Made by a program: the position numbers and the translations under genes. This document shows, one piece after another, positions 1-5,699 of a DNA stretch of 7,730 bases; position 1 is the stretch's first letter, and each line of letters begins with the position of its first letter. This stretch comes from Planctomycetes bacterium RBG_13_46_10 (GTDB lineage: Bacteria > Planctomycetota > Phycisphaerae > Sedimentisphaerales > Anaerobacaceae): assembly GCA_001824645.1 (NCBI GenBank), contig MHYD01000082.1:379-8108 (forward strand). Direction: 5' to 3'. The notes under the pieces were generated by a model. It saw nothing but the letters and a program-made list of their open reading frames with translations, made no database searches and was not told the origin of the DNA.

Positions 1-404
1 CTGGGCTGTCCCTTGTCCCGGATGCCGTTATGGGCCGGCACCGACTGCCAGAGTCCCGCCAGCGTCACGGCCTTCGGAACATCCAGATGACCCGCAAAAA
101 AATAGTTTCCACGGGAAGCATAAACGACCCCGCCTCCGGTTTCTCCCGCCGTATTCAAAGCTTTTTGAAATGCCGCAGTGTCATCCGTCTTTCCGTCCCC
201 TACAGCGCCGAAAGCACGCACATCCACCATTTGGTGTCCCCAATGGGAAAAAAGATGCAGACCCAAATCGGCCTTGACCGATTCTCCCGCACGGACTACT
301 CCAGCGCACAGTAACAATACACCGACAAATGCCGTAAGGCATCCCCCAGCGGAGATAATACAGAATTGGCTGAAGTTTCCTGCTTTGTAAAGATTATTAC
401 ACAT
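1..404 (-). CDS. Secreted parallel beta-helix polysaccharide lyase/glycosidase, N-terminal part (3' end off window)
   Basis: The visible 134 codons start with an N-terminal stretch carrying a hydrophobic core (GVLLLCAGVVRAG), read as a signal peptide with likely cleavage after VRA. It is followed by VDVRAFGAVGDGKTDDTAAF, the hallmark opening of pectate lyase superfamily / GH28- and GH55-like right-handed beta-helix enzymes. A GGGVVYASRGNYFFAGHL segment then matches the first helical rungs. The expected role is extracellular or periplasmic cleavage of a polysaccharide; the substrate cannot be told from this fragment. The ATG at 404 is chosen because GAGGTG (minus strand, 411-416) lies just upstream and a strong promoter sits at 462-490. 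Oddity: two repeat modules found elsewhere in the window (329-345 and 224-248) are read in frame, one inside the signal peptide and one directly before the beta-helix domain. The catalytic region lies outside the window. Confidence 0.85.
   Translation of the reverse strand, partial: MCNNLYKAGNFSQFCIISAGGCLTAFVGVLLLCAGVVRAGESVKADLGLHLFSHWGHQMVDVRAFGAVGDGKTDDTAAFQKALNTAGETGGGVVYASRGNYFFAGHLDVPKAVTLAGLWQSVPAHNGIRDKGQP
224..248. repeat. 25-bp repeat module inside the beta-helix gene
   Basis: Exact reverse complement of 7051-7075. It encodes the SHWGHQMV segment directly before the beta-helix domain of the secreted enzyme. Confidence 0.9.
329..345. repeat. GTAA-loop hairpin inside the signal peptide of the beta-helix gene
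   Basis: ATGCC-GTAA-GGCAT (329-342) is a perfect hairpin of the same type as the units at 6928-6939, 7140-7151 and 7152-7163. On the coding (minus) strand GGGATGCCTTACGGC differs by one base from 7149-7163. Confidence 0.7.
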
Positions 405-461
405 CCGTTTCACCTCATCTTTCAGGTAATAAAGTCCACAACTGCACACACAACGTTCTTT

Positions 462-490
462 ATTATAATCAATAATGTCTTCCAGGTCAA
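462..490 (-). promoter_or_regulatory. Sigma70-type promoter of the beta-helix gene
   Basis: On the minus strand TTGACC (490-485) and a perfect TATAAT (467-462) are separated by exactly 17 bases. Transcription would begin near 455 and give a leader of about 50 nt before the ATG at 404. The -35 hexamer lies directly against the relic transposase reading frame on the other strand, so the promoter may have been created by, or carried in with, that insertion. Confidence 0.72.
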
Positions 491-652
491 ATACGCAGTG
501 ACAACGGGCCGGAATTCATATCGAAGGTGGCAAAGAAACGGCTGGAAAATCCGGAGGGAACCATTTTCTGGTGCAAATTAGCGACGAAGGAACGACCGGC
601 AAGCTGCTTTGAGACCTTAATAAGGCGGTTTTATTTTTTGCGGTTAGCATGA
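476..652 (+). pseudogene. Transposase fragment (rve/DDE integrase core, IS3/IS481-like)
   Basis: The plus strand encodes IRSDNGPEFISKVAKKRLEN at 491-550, which matches the integrase-core block around the second catalytic Asp (usual form RSDNGPEF.S..V..WL) of IS3- and IS481-type transposases. The open frame runs from just after TAA at 473-475 to TGA at 650-652, but no start, first Asp or final Glu region is present. After about 550 the sequence no longer resembles the usual PWENGY.ES continuation, so this is a short decayed piece. A second plus frame ending at about 612 also looks protein-like and may mean a frameshift. The relic lies between the host gene promoter and the phage-like block and may mark an eroded junction. 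Confidence 0.55.
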
Positions 653-655
653 GAT

Positions 656-862
656 TTAGTTCCACGATTCATTTTCGAGAGCAGAGATACCCACAATGAC
701 ATCCTGCATATAAACTCGCTTTCCATCTGGTCTATCGTGTGCTGCATAAATTCGACCTCTCTGAAAGTCATAATGGGCATACCATATATATTGAGATAGC
801 CACTCATAATCCTCATCATCCACTATTGTAGAAAGACCGCCGACCAAAGGTATTTTTTTCAT
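656..862 (-). pseudogene. Truncated HNH homing endonuclease, N-terminal half only
   Basis: The 68 codons from ATG 862 read MKKIPLVGGLSTIVDDEDYEWLSQYIWYA in two steps, the typical opening of phage HNH endonucleases that carry an AP2 or NUMOD-like DNA-binding part. A Y-A-A...PDGKRVYM segment follows. It aligns with residues about 23-85 of the intact HNH-AP2 protein at 4547-5377. The protein stops where the catalytic V-D-H-x-N-G-D motif should follow, so it lacks all HNH catalytic residues. The start at 862 is preferred over an upstream in-frame ATG at 892 because AGGTG (minus strand) lies six bases before it and it follows the previous stop by eight bases. It is the last gene of the block, so the truncation may coincide with the element's left edge. 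Confidence 0.65.
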
Positions 863-870
863 TGTTTCAC

Positions 871-1248
871 CTACGTATTTTGCCATTTCCACGCTCTATA
901 CTGACCCAGAACGGTGATAAATCCTGATGGGGTTTGTGACTGGCTGAACTTTACACGGAACCCTGTAATGTTTTTTATAATAAAGGAGAAGGCTGTTTCA
1001 TTATAGGTTTTTTTATACAAAGTCATCGCCATTAAAGGAATATCATCGGCTCTGACACCATCTATAGAGCCGGACAATTCACATATGAGGTTATGAGGAC
1101 AGGCACTAAACCAGCCGGTGATTTTAATTTGAATGCCCTCATAACCTTCGGATTCCAGGTCAACGAAGTCCGAAAGCTCAGGCTGGGTAAGCTCTTCTGA
1201 ACTAAAAAAGTCGACTGTTCCTGTCCAGATTTTTTTTGTTATGCTCAT
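871..1248 (-). CDS. Hypothetical phage protein, beta-rich
   Basis: This is a 125-residue protein. Its layout (TGTVDFFSSEELTQPELSDF, then a GYEGIQIKIT stretch, a SGSIDGVRADDIPL stretch and a basic aromatic C-terminus YRAWKW) resembles small uncharacterised phage proteins with alternating beta strands, often found near virion genes. I make no firm family call. Its ATG overlaps the stop of the DnaB-like gene (ATGA), and AGGTGA lies four bases upstream of the start. A structural role is inference from composition only; an accessory protein translated with the DnaB-like domain is equally possible. Confidence 0.7.
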   Translation of the reverse strand: MSITKKIWTGTVDFFSSEELTQPELSDFVDLESEGYEGIQIKITGWFSACPHNLICELSGSIDGVRADDIPLMAMTLYKKTYNETAFSFIIKNITGFRVKFSQSQTPSGFITVLGQYRAWKWQNT

Positions 1249-1622
1249 TTTTCACCTTTGATTATTTCGATTAGTTTCAATAGTTGATTTTTGGGTTTTG
1301 CGGCTCTGGTTAGCTGAGCAATATAATTAACTCCGCCGACAAGCTCAAGACGATTTTTGCTTTCTAATTCTGCGACCAATTTCTGGATCGTAACCTTAAA
1401 TTCAACAGGACGCGAGACGTTTTTATTCGGATAAGCAAATTTTTCGTAAAGATGTATAATCGCTTCATATATCAAACGATTTTCTAAATGATAAAAAGCT
1501 TGAGGATTATCACCGATAATCTCAATAACTTTCGGGATAGATTCCGTGTCAATTAACATTGAGCCGAGGACTGCTGCTTCACCTGCGACTGATTCGGGCA
1601 TTGTTCTATTGTCGAATTTCAT
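1245..1622 (-). CDS. Stand-alone DnaB-like helicase N-terminal domain protein
   Basis: The 125-residue protein matches the N-terminal domain of replicative helicase DnaB: MPESVAGEAAVLGSMLID (residues 8-25), a NPQAFYHLENRLIYEAI stretch (39-55), then a helical part ending LVGGVNYIAQLTRAA (94-108). In full DnaB (about 450 residues) this domain forms the trimeric collar that binds primase and loader; the RecA-like ATPase domain follows. Here the protein ends soon after the domain with a basic tail (IIKGEK), so there is no Walker A and no helicase activity. It could oligomerise with host DnaB or its loader and redirect or block it, or be the remnant of a phage helicase. It overlaps both neighbours by ATGA, arguing that the end is natural. 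Confidence 0.8.
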   Translation of the reverse strand: MKFDNRTMPESVAGEAAVLGSMLIDTESIPKVIEIIGDNPQAFYHLENRLIYEAIIHLYEKFAYPNKNVSRPVEFKVTIQKLVAELESKNRLELVGGVNYIAQLTRAAKPKNQLLKLIEIIKGEK

Positions 1623-1825
1623 AAATAGATACGGTTATTACATTTTTTGTTTGGGCACTGGATAACGACTTTGTGCAGGGACCATAAAACTCTTGCTTGC
1701 TTACTACATATTCTACATTTGCAATCGAACCCACGAAAAGGAACTTTCAAAGTAACCGTAGGAACATAAGGTTTGATTTCGCCATTTGTTTTCGCAGTGT
1801 CATCTAAATTATTTATCTGCCCCAT
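1619..1825 (-). CDS. Small zinc-ribbon-like protein
   Basis: This 68-residue protein has a mostly polar N-terminal third, then CKCRIC (residues 35-40) and CPNKKC (57-62) separated by a beta-prone stretch with VLWSLHKVVIQ. The paired Cys knuckles suggest a zinc ribbon that binds nucleic acid or a protein partner. The ATG at 1825 sits inside the end of the preceding small gene, and its own TGA overlaps the ATG of the DnaB-like gene, so the three are probably translationally coupled. No specific family is recognised. Confidence 0.7.
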   Translation of the reverse strand: MGQINNLDDTAKTNGEIKPYVPTVTLKVPFRGFDCKCRICSKQARVLWSLHKVVIQCPNKKCNNRIYL

Positions 1826-1974
1826 ACGTCATCCATAAAAGTTTTATAACCCATAAGCCATCTACCCAGTTTCTTCTGAGTCTTTTTTTTCTTTCGACAC
1901 TTATGAGTGCCAGATTTTATTTGCTCTGGTGTTAGATACTGGCCACAAACTTGACATTGTTGATGGGTTCTCAT
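1813..1974 (-). CDS. Small basic Cys-containing protein (53 aa)
   Basis: From ATG 1974 the frame encodes MRTHQQCQVCGQYLTPEQI then a G-T-H-K-C turn, a very basic stretch (RKKKKTQKKLGRW) and a short C-terminus. C7, C10, H24 and C26 could form one zinc site. GGAG lies five bases before the ATG. The stop overlaps the next gene's start by 13 bases. A small nucleic-acid-binding protein is the natural reading; no family is recognised. Confidence 0.62.
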   Translation of the reverse strand: MRTHQQCQVCGQYLTPEQIKSGTHKCRKKKKTQKKLGRWLMGYKTFMDDVWGR

Positions 1975-1975
1975 T

Positions 1976-2050
1976 TTATCTCCATCCTTTATAGATTAAT
2001 AGATAGACCATTACGCACATTAAGACGAACCATAAGATTATATCGCTCAT
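1976..2050 (-). CDS. 24-residue single-helix membrane peptide
   Basis: The frame from ATG 2050 reads MSDIILWFVLMCVMVYLLIY plus KGWR. Nearly the whole peptide is one hydrophobic helix with a basic C-terminus. Its ATG shares a base with the preceding stop (TAATG) and its TAA ends one base before the next ATG at 1974, so it fits exactly in a run of coupled genes. It could assist the holin-like protein at 2178-2345, but so short a gene could also be chance. Confidence 0.45.
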   Translation of the reverse strand: MSDIILWFVLMCVMVYLLIYKGWR

Positions 2051-2181
2051 TACATATACCTTTTAGAATACCGAAATCTTTCGGTTTTTTTTCTTCTGGA
2101 TTTTCTTCTTGCTTTTATTATTCTTTTTATTTTCTGCATTTGACTAAAAATAGATTTTGATTGTGAATATTTTACTCTCAT
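2050..2181 (-). CDS. Small very basic protein (43 aa)
   Basis: From ATG 2181, which overlaps the TGA of the holin-like gene as ATGA, the frame encodes 43 residues rich in Lys and Arg (for example KRIIKARRKSRRKKTERF). No acidic patch or domain is seen. Nucleic acid binding is likely from charge alone. The same frame is open further upstream to 2439, but that upstream part runs antagonistically through the better-supported holin-like gene, so the short start is preferred. Confidence 0.5.
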   Translation of the reverse strand: MRVKYSQSKSIFSQMQKIKRIIKARRKSRRKKTERFRYSKRYM

Positions 2182-2345
2182 TTTTTTCCATTTATTGCAA
2201 TAATTAACGATATGATACCCGTGCCTGCTGCAATAAGGGCTGAGACAAGACAGCCGATAATTGCGAGGTTTATTTTTTCGTGATTTTTGAGATGATTTGT
2301 CAGCATTTCTTTTATCCAAGCTATATCTGTTCTCATATCTGACAT
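2178..2345 (-). CDS. Holin-like/XhlA-like small membrane protein
   Basis: The 55-residue protein has a short amphipathic N-terminus (MSDMRTDIAWIKEMLTNHLK), a charged NHEK turn, then one long hydrophobic helix (about residues 26-51, INLAIIGCLVSALIAAGTG onward) and a basic end NGKK. This is the arrangement of XhlA-type hemolysin/holin-associated proteins of phages, which work with a holin and endolysin at the inner membrane. GGGAG lies five bases upstream of the ATG. No endolysin is encoded in the window. Family assignment is by architecture only; it could be another small phage membrane protein. Confidence 0.6.
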   Translation of the reverse strand: MSDMRTDIAWIKEMLTNHLKNHEKINLAIIGCLVSALIAAGTGIISLIIAINGKK

Positions 2346-2360
2346 TTTTACTCCCAAGAA

Positions 2361-2454
2361 GGGCTGACGTCCCGATTATGCTTGTGGCTGCAACGGGAAG
2401 GGTCTGGCCCGACGATTTTACCACAATCTCCCTGCGCACGGCCGCCGTCAGCCC
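2361..2454. repeat. GC-rich 94-bp island bounded by 9-bp inverted repeats
   Basis: GGGCTGACG (2361-2369) and CGTCAGCCC (2446-2454) are perfect inverted repeats that enclose a stretch much richer in G+C than the AT-rich genes on both sides. A reading frame on the minus strand is open across it (starting GTG 2439), but no family is recognised. It sits in the only sizeable gap between the unknown gene at 2464-2805 and the holin-like gene. It may be a small miniature mobile element, a structured RNA or terminator, or a remnant of inserted host DNA. Confidence 0.5.
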
Positions 2455-2463
2455 CCGAACAGA

Positions 2464-2805
2464 TTATATTCCGAGCAAGGACACTCTTAGATTTACAGGT
2501 GAAGCTGTTTTGTTCTGGACTTTGATCTGATCGGTTTCGAAATAAACGTTTAATTTGCTGGCTGTGTCTTTTGTTAATGAGTAGATTGCATTCTGTGATA
2601 AATACGTAATAGTCGTTCCATCGAGACGTAAGATACCCGTTCTGCTATTAGTAATGTCCCGGACAAGCAACAGTCCGCAATTACTTTTTATGGGTGTAAT
2701 CAGTACCTCGTTACTTGCAAGCGACTGCACGACCGTAACGCCAACGCATACTTTTTGAACGGTGAAACCTCCGTCATAATAAGCTGCATTTTTTTTACTT
2801 GACAT
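2464..2805 (-). CDS. Hypothetical phage protein, beta-rich
   Basis: This 113-residue protein starts at ATG 2805, eight bases after AGGAGA. It alternates short hydrophobic stretches (VCVGVTVVQSLASNEVLI, GLLLVRDITNSRTGILRL) with polar turns and has a charged middle, suggesting an all-beta fold. Its place after the terminase, where portal, capsid and decoration genes normally lie, hints at a virion-associated role, but no family is recognised. The last residues VNLRVSLLGI end just before the GC-rich island. Confidence 0.68.
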   Translation of the reverse strand: MSSKKNAAYYDGGFTVQKVCVGVTVVQSLASNEVLITPIKSNCGLLLVRDITNSRTGILRLDGTTITYLSQNAIYSLTKDTASKLNVYFETDQIKVQNKTASPVNLRVSLLGI

Positions 2806-2828
2806 TTTTGGTTCTCCTTTTTTTAATT

Positions 2829-2900
2829 TTATTCGTTTGCTTTTTTATAATACGCGTTTACATAGTCAATAGAGCCTGCTGCCGCATTCTGTGCCCCATT
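2829..2900 (-). pseudogene. C-terminal reading-frame remnant after the terminase A10 tract
   Basis: In the frame one base off the terminase frame, the DNA after the A10 tract reads into QNAAAGSIDYVNAYYKKANE and ends at TAA 2829-2831, followed at good spacing by the ribosome site of the next gene. This looks more like a real protein end than the terminase's own tail (WGTECGSRLY). It may be the 3' end of a gene whose body was deleted, or the true end of the terminase reached after slippage on the A10 tract. Confidence 0.45.
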
Positions 2901-3783
2901 TTTTTTTTGTTCCTTCGCCGCAGAGCATTTCCATAGCAAAGGACGATTTTTTTGCTCGTTCAAGTTGTGTTAGCGCATCGTCTATTTTATAATAGCCCTG
3001 AGCTTTTTTTGCTCTGCCTTCACAGGCTTCGACCAAAGGACAGGTCTCGCAGTTTCTTGAGCAATTTTCGATTACGTCCCAAACATTCCATTTAAAGATG
3101 GGCTGGTTTAATTGACTTGCCTCGTCAATGAGGGTTTTCATTAGGCCGTAGGGCTTATGCATTGTGCTGATTATTTCTCTGGCAGCGACATAACCCTTGC
3201 TGGACATTGTAGTATATTGAGCTGCGGTATAGATTCTTTTTTTGAAAAGTTCGACTTCATCACACCTTAGCTTATGGACGTGCTGACCTCTGACGGACGT
3301 TTCCGACTGGACCATAATTTCTACTGTTGCACCATTTTTGAAATAGGTTCTCCTGACGGGTTTTTCTCTTGTTTCTCTTATCATGTCCTCATAGGCAAGA
3401 TGGATAAAACGCTGATAGTAGTCATACATTCTGCCTGCTTGATATCCTGAGCCGGAGAGGATTCTAATCTGGATTTCCGGTTTGAAAACACAATCAAGAG
3501 TAGATACGATAGCTGCGGTTTCAGTTTTTCCACCTCCTCTGCTTGCCCACACCACGCAATCTGCATTTTGTTTTGTTTCTTTGACATAATCCGGCATTTC
3601 GAAGTCTGCTGCAAAGGCGAACCAGATATAATCCATTACGCTGGAGTGACCCTTTGTAAGCGTAAAGTCCGGAACATCCACGTTTAGAAAAAGGCTTATG
3701 TAGTTTTTGAGGGCCTCTTTCGTTTTTGGCCTGACAAACCGCAGTTGTTCTTTAATTTCATCAAGATTGATTTTTTTGCTCAT
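2866..3783 (-). CDS. Phage terminase large subunit, ATPase half only
   Basis: Phage DNA-packaging motor ATPase, 305 residues. Walker A is WASRGGGKT (residues 79-87) and Walker B is LRCDEVELF (172-180, D175 and E176). STM at 206-208 is a candidate coupling motif. A Cys cluster (C241, C245, C248, C254) lies in the linker before GYYKIDDAL, as in several large terminases. Full-length TerL (usually 420-600 residues) continues with an RNase H-like nuclease domain with Asp residues that cuts concatemers; here the protein stops at TGA shortly after an A10 tract. The truncated form could hydrolyse ATP but not cut DNA. It starts 23 bases inside the small terminase gene. Either a deletion removed the nuclease and following genes, or the nuclease is supplied from elsewhere. 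Confidence 0.85.
   Translation of the reverse strand: MSKKINLDEIKEQLRFVRPKTKEALKNYISLFLNVDVPDFTLTKGHSSVMDYIWFAFAADFEMPDYVKETKQNADCVVWASRGGGKTETAAIVSTLDCVFKPEIQIRILSGSGYQAGRMYDYYQRFIHLAYEDMIRETREKPVRRTYFKNGATVEIMVQSETSVRGQHVHKLRCDEVELFKKRIYTAAQYTTMSSKGYVAAREIISTMHKPYGLMKTLIDEASQLNQPIFKWNVWDVIENCSRNCETCPLVEACEGRAKKAQGYYKIDDALTQLERAKKSSFAMEMLCGEGTKKKWGTECGSRLY
2899..2908 (-). other. A10 homopolymer, possible slippage site in terminase gene
   Basis: Ten consecutive A residues (minus strand) lie in the terminase frame at codons 292-295. Loss of one A in the transcript would extend the protein to about 317 residues with the GSIDYVNAYYKKANE ending. Such runs also favour replication or sequencing indels, so the frame here may be an error. 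Confidence 0.5.
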
Positions 3784-4195
3784 TTTTTGATTGTCCGGTG
3801 TCCTTTGCGGTATCGGTGAGGATTCTCATAATTGTCTGGATATTTTTATCGGTTAGTTGTGTTTTGGGCGTTGCTTGTTCTACCGTTTCGGAGATTAGCG
3901 ATTTCATTTCGAGGATGTCGAGACAGGCTTTTCGGGCGGTTTCCTCGTTGTTGGATTCGGTCAGGCCTATCAATTTGATAGTAGCAGTGACGAGGAAGTT
4001 CGACAACATTAACTGAGCTTGTCTTTGGCAGGCTTCCATACGTTCTGCGAAGGCTTTTTTCCAAACATCTGACCTGAGCCAATTACGGTAAAGGCCCGGG
4101 GATATTTTTGTCGATTCCAGGATTTCCGACTCGATTTTTCCGTTGAAAAGTTCGGACAAGACGTTCTTTTGCATTTTTGTAAGTTTTTGTTCCAT
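3761..4195 (-). CDS. Phage terminase small subunit
   Basis: This 144-residue protein lies directly upstream of, and overlaps, the large terminase, the standard phage arrangement. Its N-terminus (MQKNVLSELFNGKIESEILE followed by SPGLYRNWLRSDVW) has the form of a helix-turn-helix that recognises a packaging site. A helical middle with ETARKACLDILEMKS is typical of the oligomerisation region of HTH-type small terminases. GGAG lies five bases before ATG 4195. It would bind the phage or satellite pac/cos site and load the ATPase subunit onto DNA. Confidence 0.72.
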   Translation of the reverse strand: MEQKLTKMQKNVLSELFNGKIESEILESTKISPGLYRNWLRSDVWKKAFAERMEACQRQAQLMLSNFLVTATIKLIGLTESNNEETARKACLDILEMKSLISETVEQATPKTQLTDKNIQTIMRILTDTAKDTGQSKNEQKNQS

Positions 4196-4550
4196 TTTGT
4201 CTCCTATCGCAGCATTTTCGCATTTCGTTTAGCTCTTTTGTTATTTGTTTTAATCTTCTGTAAACCGTTCCTTCCGATACATTGCACAATTTCGCAATAT
4301 CACTCTGACTGAGTCCGGCGGAGTAGTGCATAATAAACAAGCATTTTTTTCTTGGAGGTAGTAATTTTGCCAGCTCGCAGGATTCCTCTAAAAATCGTCT
4401 TGTGGCAACACGGGCAGTAATTACACTCTGCGCAGCGATTTTTTCCTCGATATCTGCGCTTTCGAGAATTTTGATGTCCTCATCTTTGTATTTTCTTGGA
4501 CTTTCAGGTATAGTGATTTTTTCAGGGGATTTTAGGAAATTTTCTATCAT
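4083..4550 (-). CDS. Sigma-70 region 4-like HTH regulator
   Basis: The 155-residue frame contains LPPRKKCLFIMHYSAGLSQS then DIAKLCNVSEGTVYRRLKQI (about residues 64-103), a clear sigma-70 region 4 / TrfB-type helix-turn-helix like those of phage ArpU or late-gene regulators. The N-terminal 60 residues are helical and lack a region 2. Its ATG overlaps the stop of the HNH-AP2 gene (ATGA). The last about 37 residues overlap the small terminase gene in another frame and are basic and low in structure, so the functional protein may effectively end near residue 115, or a frameshift may have removed a nearer stop. It likely controls the packaging/late genes directly downstream. Confidence 0.7.
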   Translation of the reverse strand: MIENFLKSPEKITIPESPRKYKDEDIKILESADIEEKIAAQSVITARVATRRFLEESCELAKLLPPRKKCLFIMHYSAGLSQSDIAKLCNVSEGTVYRRLKQITKELNEMRKCCDRRQNGTKTYKNAKERLVRTFQRKNRVGNPGIDKNIPGPLP

Positions 4551-5377
4551 TTTTCAATCTCCTGTTTAAACATAGGCATAGGTTTTTTTATTTTTGAAAA
4601 ATGTCTAATTTTTTGTGGAAGCTCTGATATACCACAACCAAAATAATGGCACATATTAACAATCTCGTCCAAGCCCTTATCTTTAAGAATCAGAAAAATT
4701 TGACTTATTGGATAGTTTTTGAGGTCATTTAATTTTTTCTCGATATTTTGGACATCCTGTTCGGACATAACGTATGACATTTTGTAATCTCCGTCTTTTA
4801 GATGAACGATATTACGTTTTTCCGGGAAATTCAGACAGGCGAAAGAGCCGAAGTATTTGATTGCGGCATTGTCATAAGCCATTGCAGCATCGACTTCGTT
4901 AGTAAAGTAACCAAGCCATATCAGTTTCTTATGATAACATATTTGAGCTCGCCATTTTTTGCAGGCTTTGTCCCAGGTAGCACCTTTATATTTATTTTTT
5001 CCTCTTATTCCTGGTTTTTGATTCTGGTTATTTTCTGAGACAGTTGCAACACGGAGGTTATATTTTCTATTTTCAAGGCCGTCGCCATTTTTGTGGTCAA
5101 CTAAGACACCCGGGGGGACTTTCATAATTCTGCGGTGCATTTTTTCACAATGTCTTTTTCCATCAAGGGAATAAATTCGCTGAGCATAATATAATTTTGA
5201 TTGTTTTTTGTCATTAGCCACTGTCCAATGAAATTGTGATATATCAGCAAAATCTTCCGGGTCTATTTTTGCAAAGAATTGTGTTTTTTTCTTAAAACCT
5301 GAGAGAGGAATTAAGTAAAATTCTCCGTGCTCATCCTTACCTCGGACAAAATCCGTTTTAGAGGCCTTGTTTTCCAT
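4547..5377 (-). CDS. HNH homing endonuclease with AP2 DNA-binding domain
   Basis: This 276-residue protein has an N-terminal IPLSGF...IDPEDFADISQFHW segment (about 23-51), an HNH_3 nuclease core (MHRRIMKVPPGVLVDHKNGD, residues 80-99, with H81, D94, H95, N97, then N103 and N107) and an AP2/ERF domain (YKGATWDKACKKWRAQI to FGSFACLNFP, about 130-185). A roughly 90-residue helical C-terminal extension has no clear family match. It would make a sequence-specific DNA cut as a free-standing homing endonuclease, a frequent passenger next to phage terminase genes, where HNH proteins can also take part in packaging. It begins inside the preceding gene by 20 bases. All catalytic residues appear present. 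Confidence 0.85.
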   Translation of the reverse strand: MENKASKTDFVRGKDEHGEFYLIPLSGFKKKTQFFAKIDPEDFADISQFHWTVANDKKQSKLYYAQRIYSLDGKRHCEKMHRRIMKVPPGVLVDHKNGDGLENRKYNLRVATVSENNQNQKPGIRGKNKYKGATWDKACKKWRAQICYHKKLIWLGYFTNEVDAAMAYDNAAIKYFGSFACLNFPEKRNIVHLKDGDYKMSYVMSEQDVQNIEKKLNDLKNYPISQIFLILKDKGLDEIVNMCHYFGCGISELPQKIRHFSKIKKPMPMFKQEIEK

Positions 5378-5699
5378 AGCTCATTTCAGTTTTAAGAAGT
5401 TTCATAAAGACGGCAGCCGGATTTCTACTGTCTGGCCCGGCGGCCTCGACAGCAAGTTCCAAGATTCTTTCGAAGTAGTCAGGAGTAAAACATTTTTCTG
5501 TAATACCTCGAAGGACCCAATTCGTAATTCTTCGGAAGCAAGTCCTATCAGATTGATTTTTTGGTTTTATTATTTGACATAATTTATCGTGAAATAAAAG
5601 GGACTGGCTATTCACACTCAAGGTCTTATCTATTCGCAAAATCCCTTCTTGTGAAAGTTTATCTCTAAGTTTATTAATAGATATTCCCAGTTTTTCCAT
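5358..5699 (-). CDS. Hypothetical protein (113 aa)
   Basis: The protein is helical and charged, with no recognised domain: an N-terminal LGISINKLRDKLSQEGILRI, a RRITNWVLRGITEKCF stretch and a C-terminal GPDSRNPAAVFMKLLKTEMS. The last part recalls the end of some replication or DNA-binding proteins in which a helix with NP.AVFM.LLK..L occurs, but that is only an impression. It overlaps both neighbours (26 bases upstream, 20 bases downstream), as expected of a compact early phage operon. No good Shine-Dalgarno site is seen before ATG 5699, so it probably depends on translational coupling. Confidence 0.6.
   Translation of the reverse strand: MEKLGISINKLRDKLSQEGILRIDKTLSVNSQSLLFHDKLCQIIKPKNQSDRTCFRRITNWVLRGITEKCFTPDYFERILELAVEAAGPDSRNPAAVFMKLLKTEMSYGKQGL

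Noticed and set aside
30..390. Plus-strand frames over the left end.
   Set aside because: Antisense to the beta-helix enzyme gene, whose minus-strand frame has a recognisable domain, signal peptide, ribosome site and promoter.
612..645. Transcription terminator formed by CCTTAATAAGG followed by T-rich sequence.
   Set aside because: The stem is only five mostly A-T pairs and the T tract is interrupted and set off by CGG; too weak to call on either strand.
2050..2439. A single 129-codon minus-strand frame from GTG 2439.
   Set aside because: Its middle runs through the holin-like gene in another frame and gives a Cys/Arg-rich, unlike-protein sequence; only the last 43 codons fit the gene chain.
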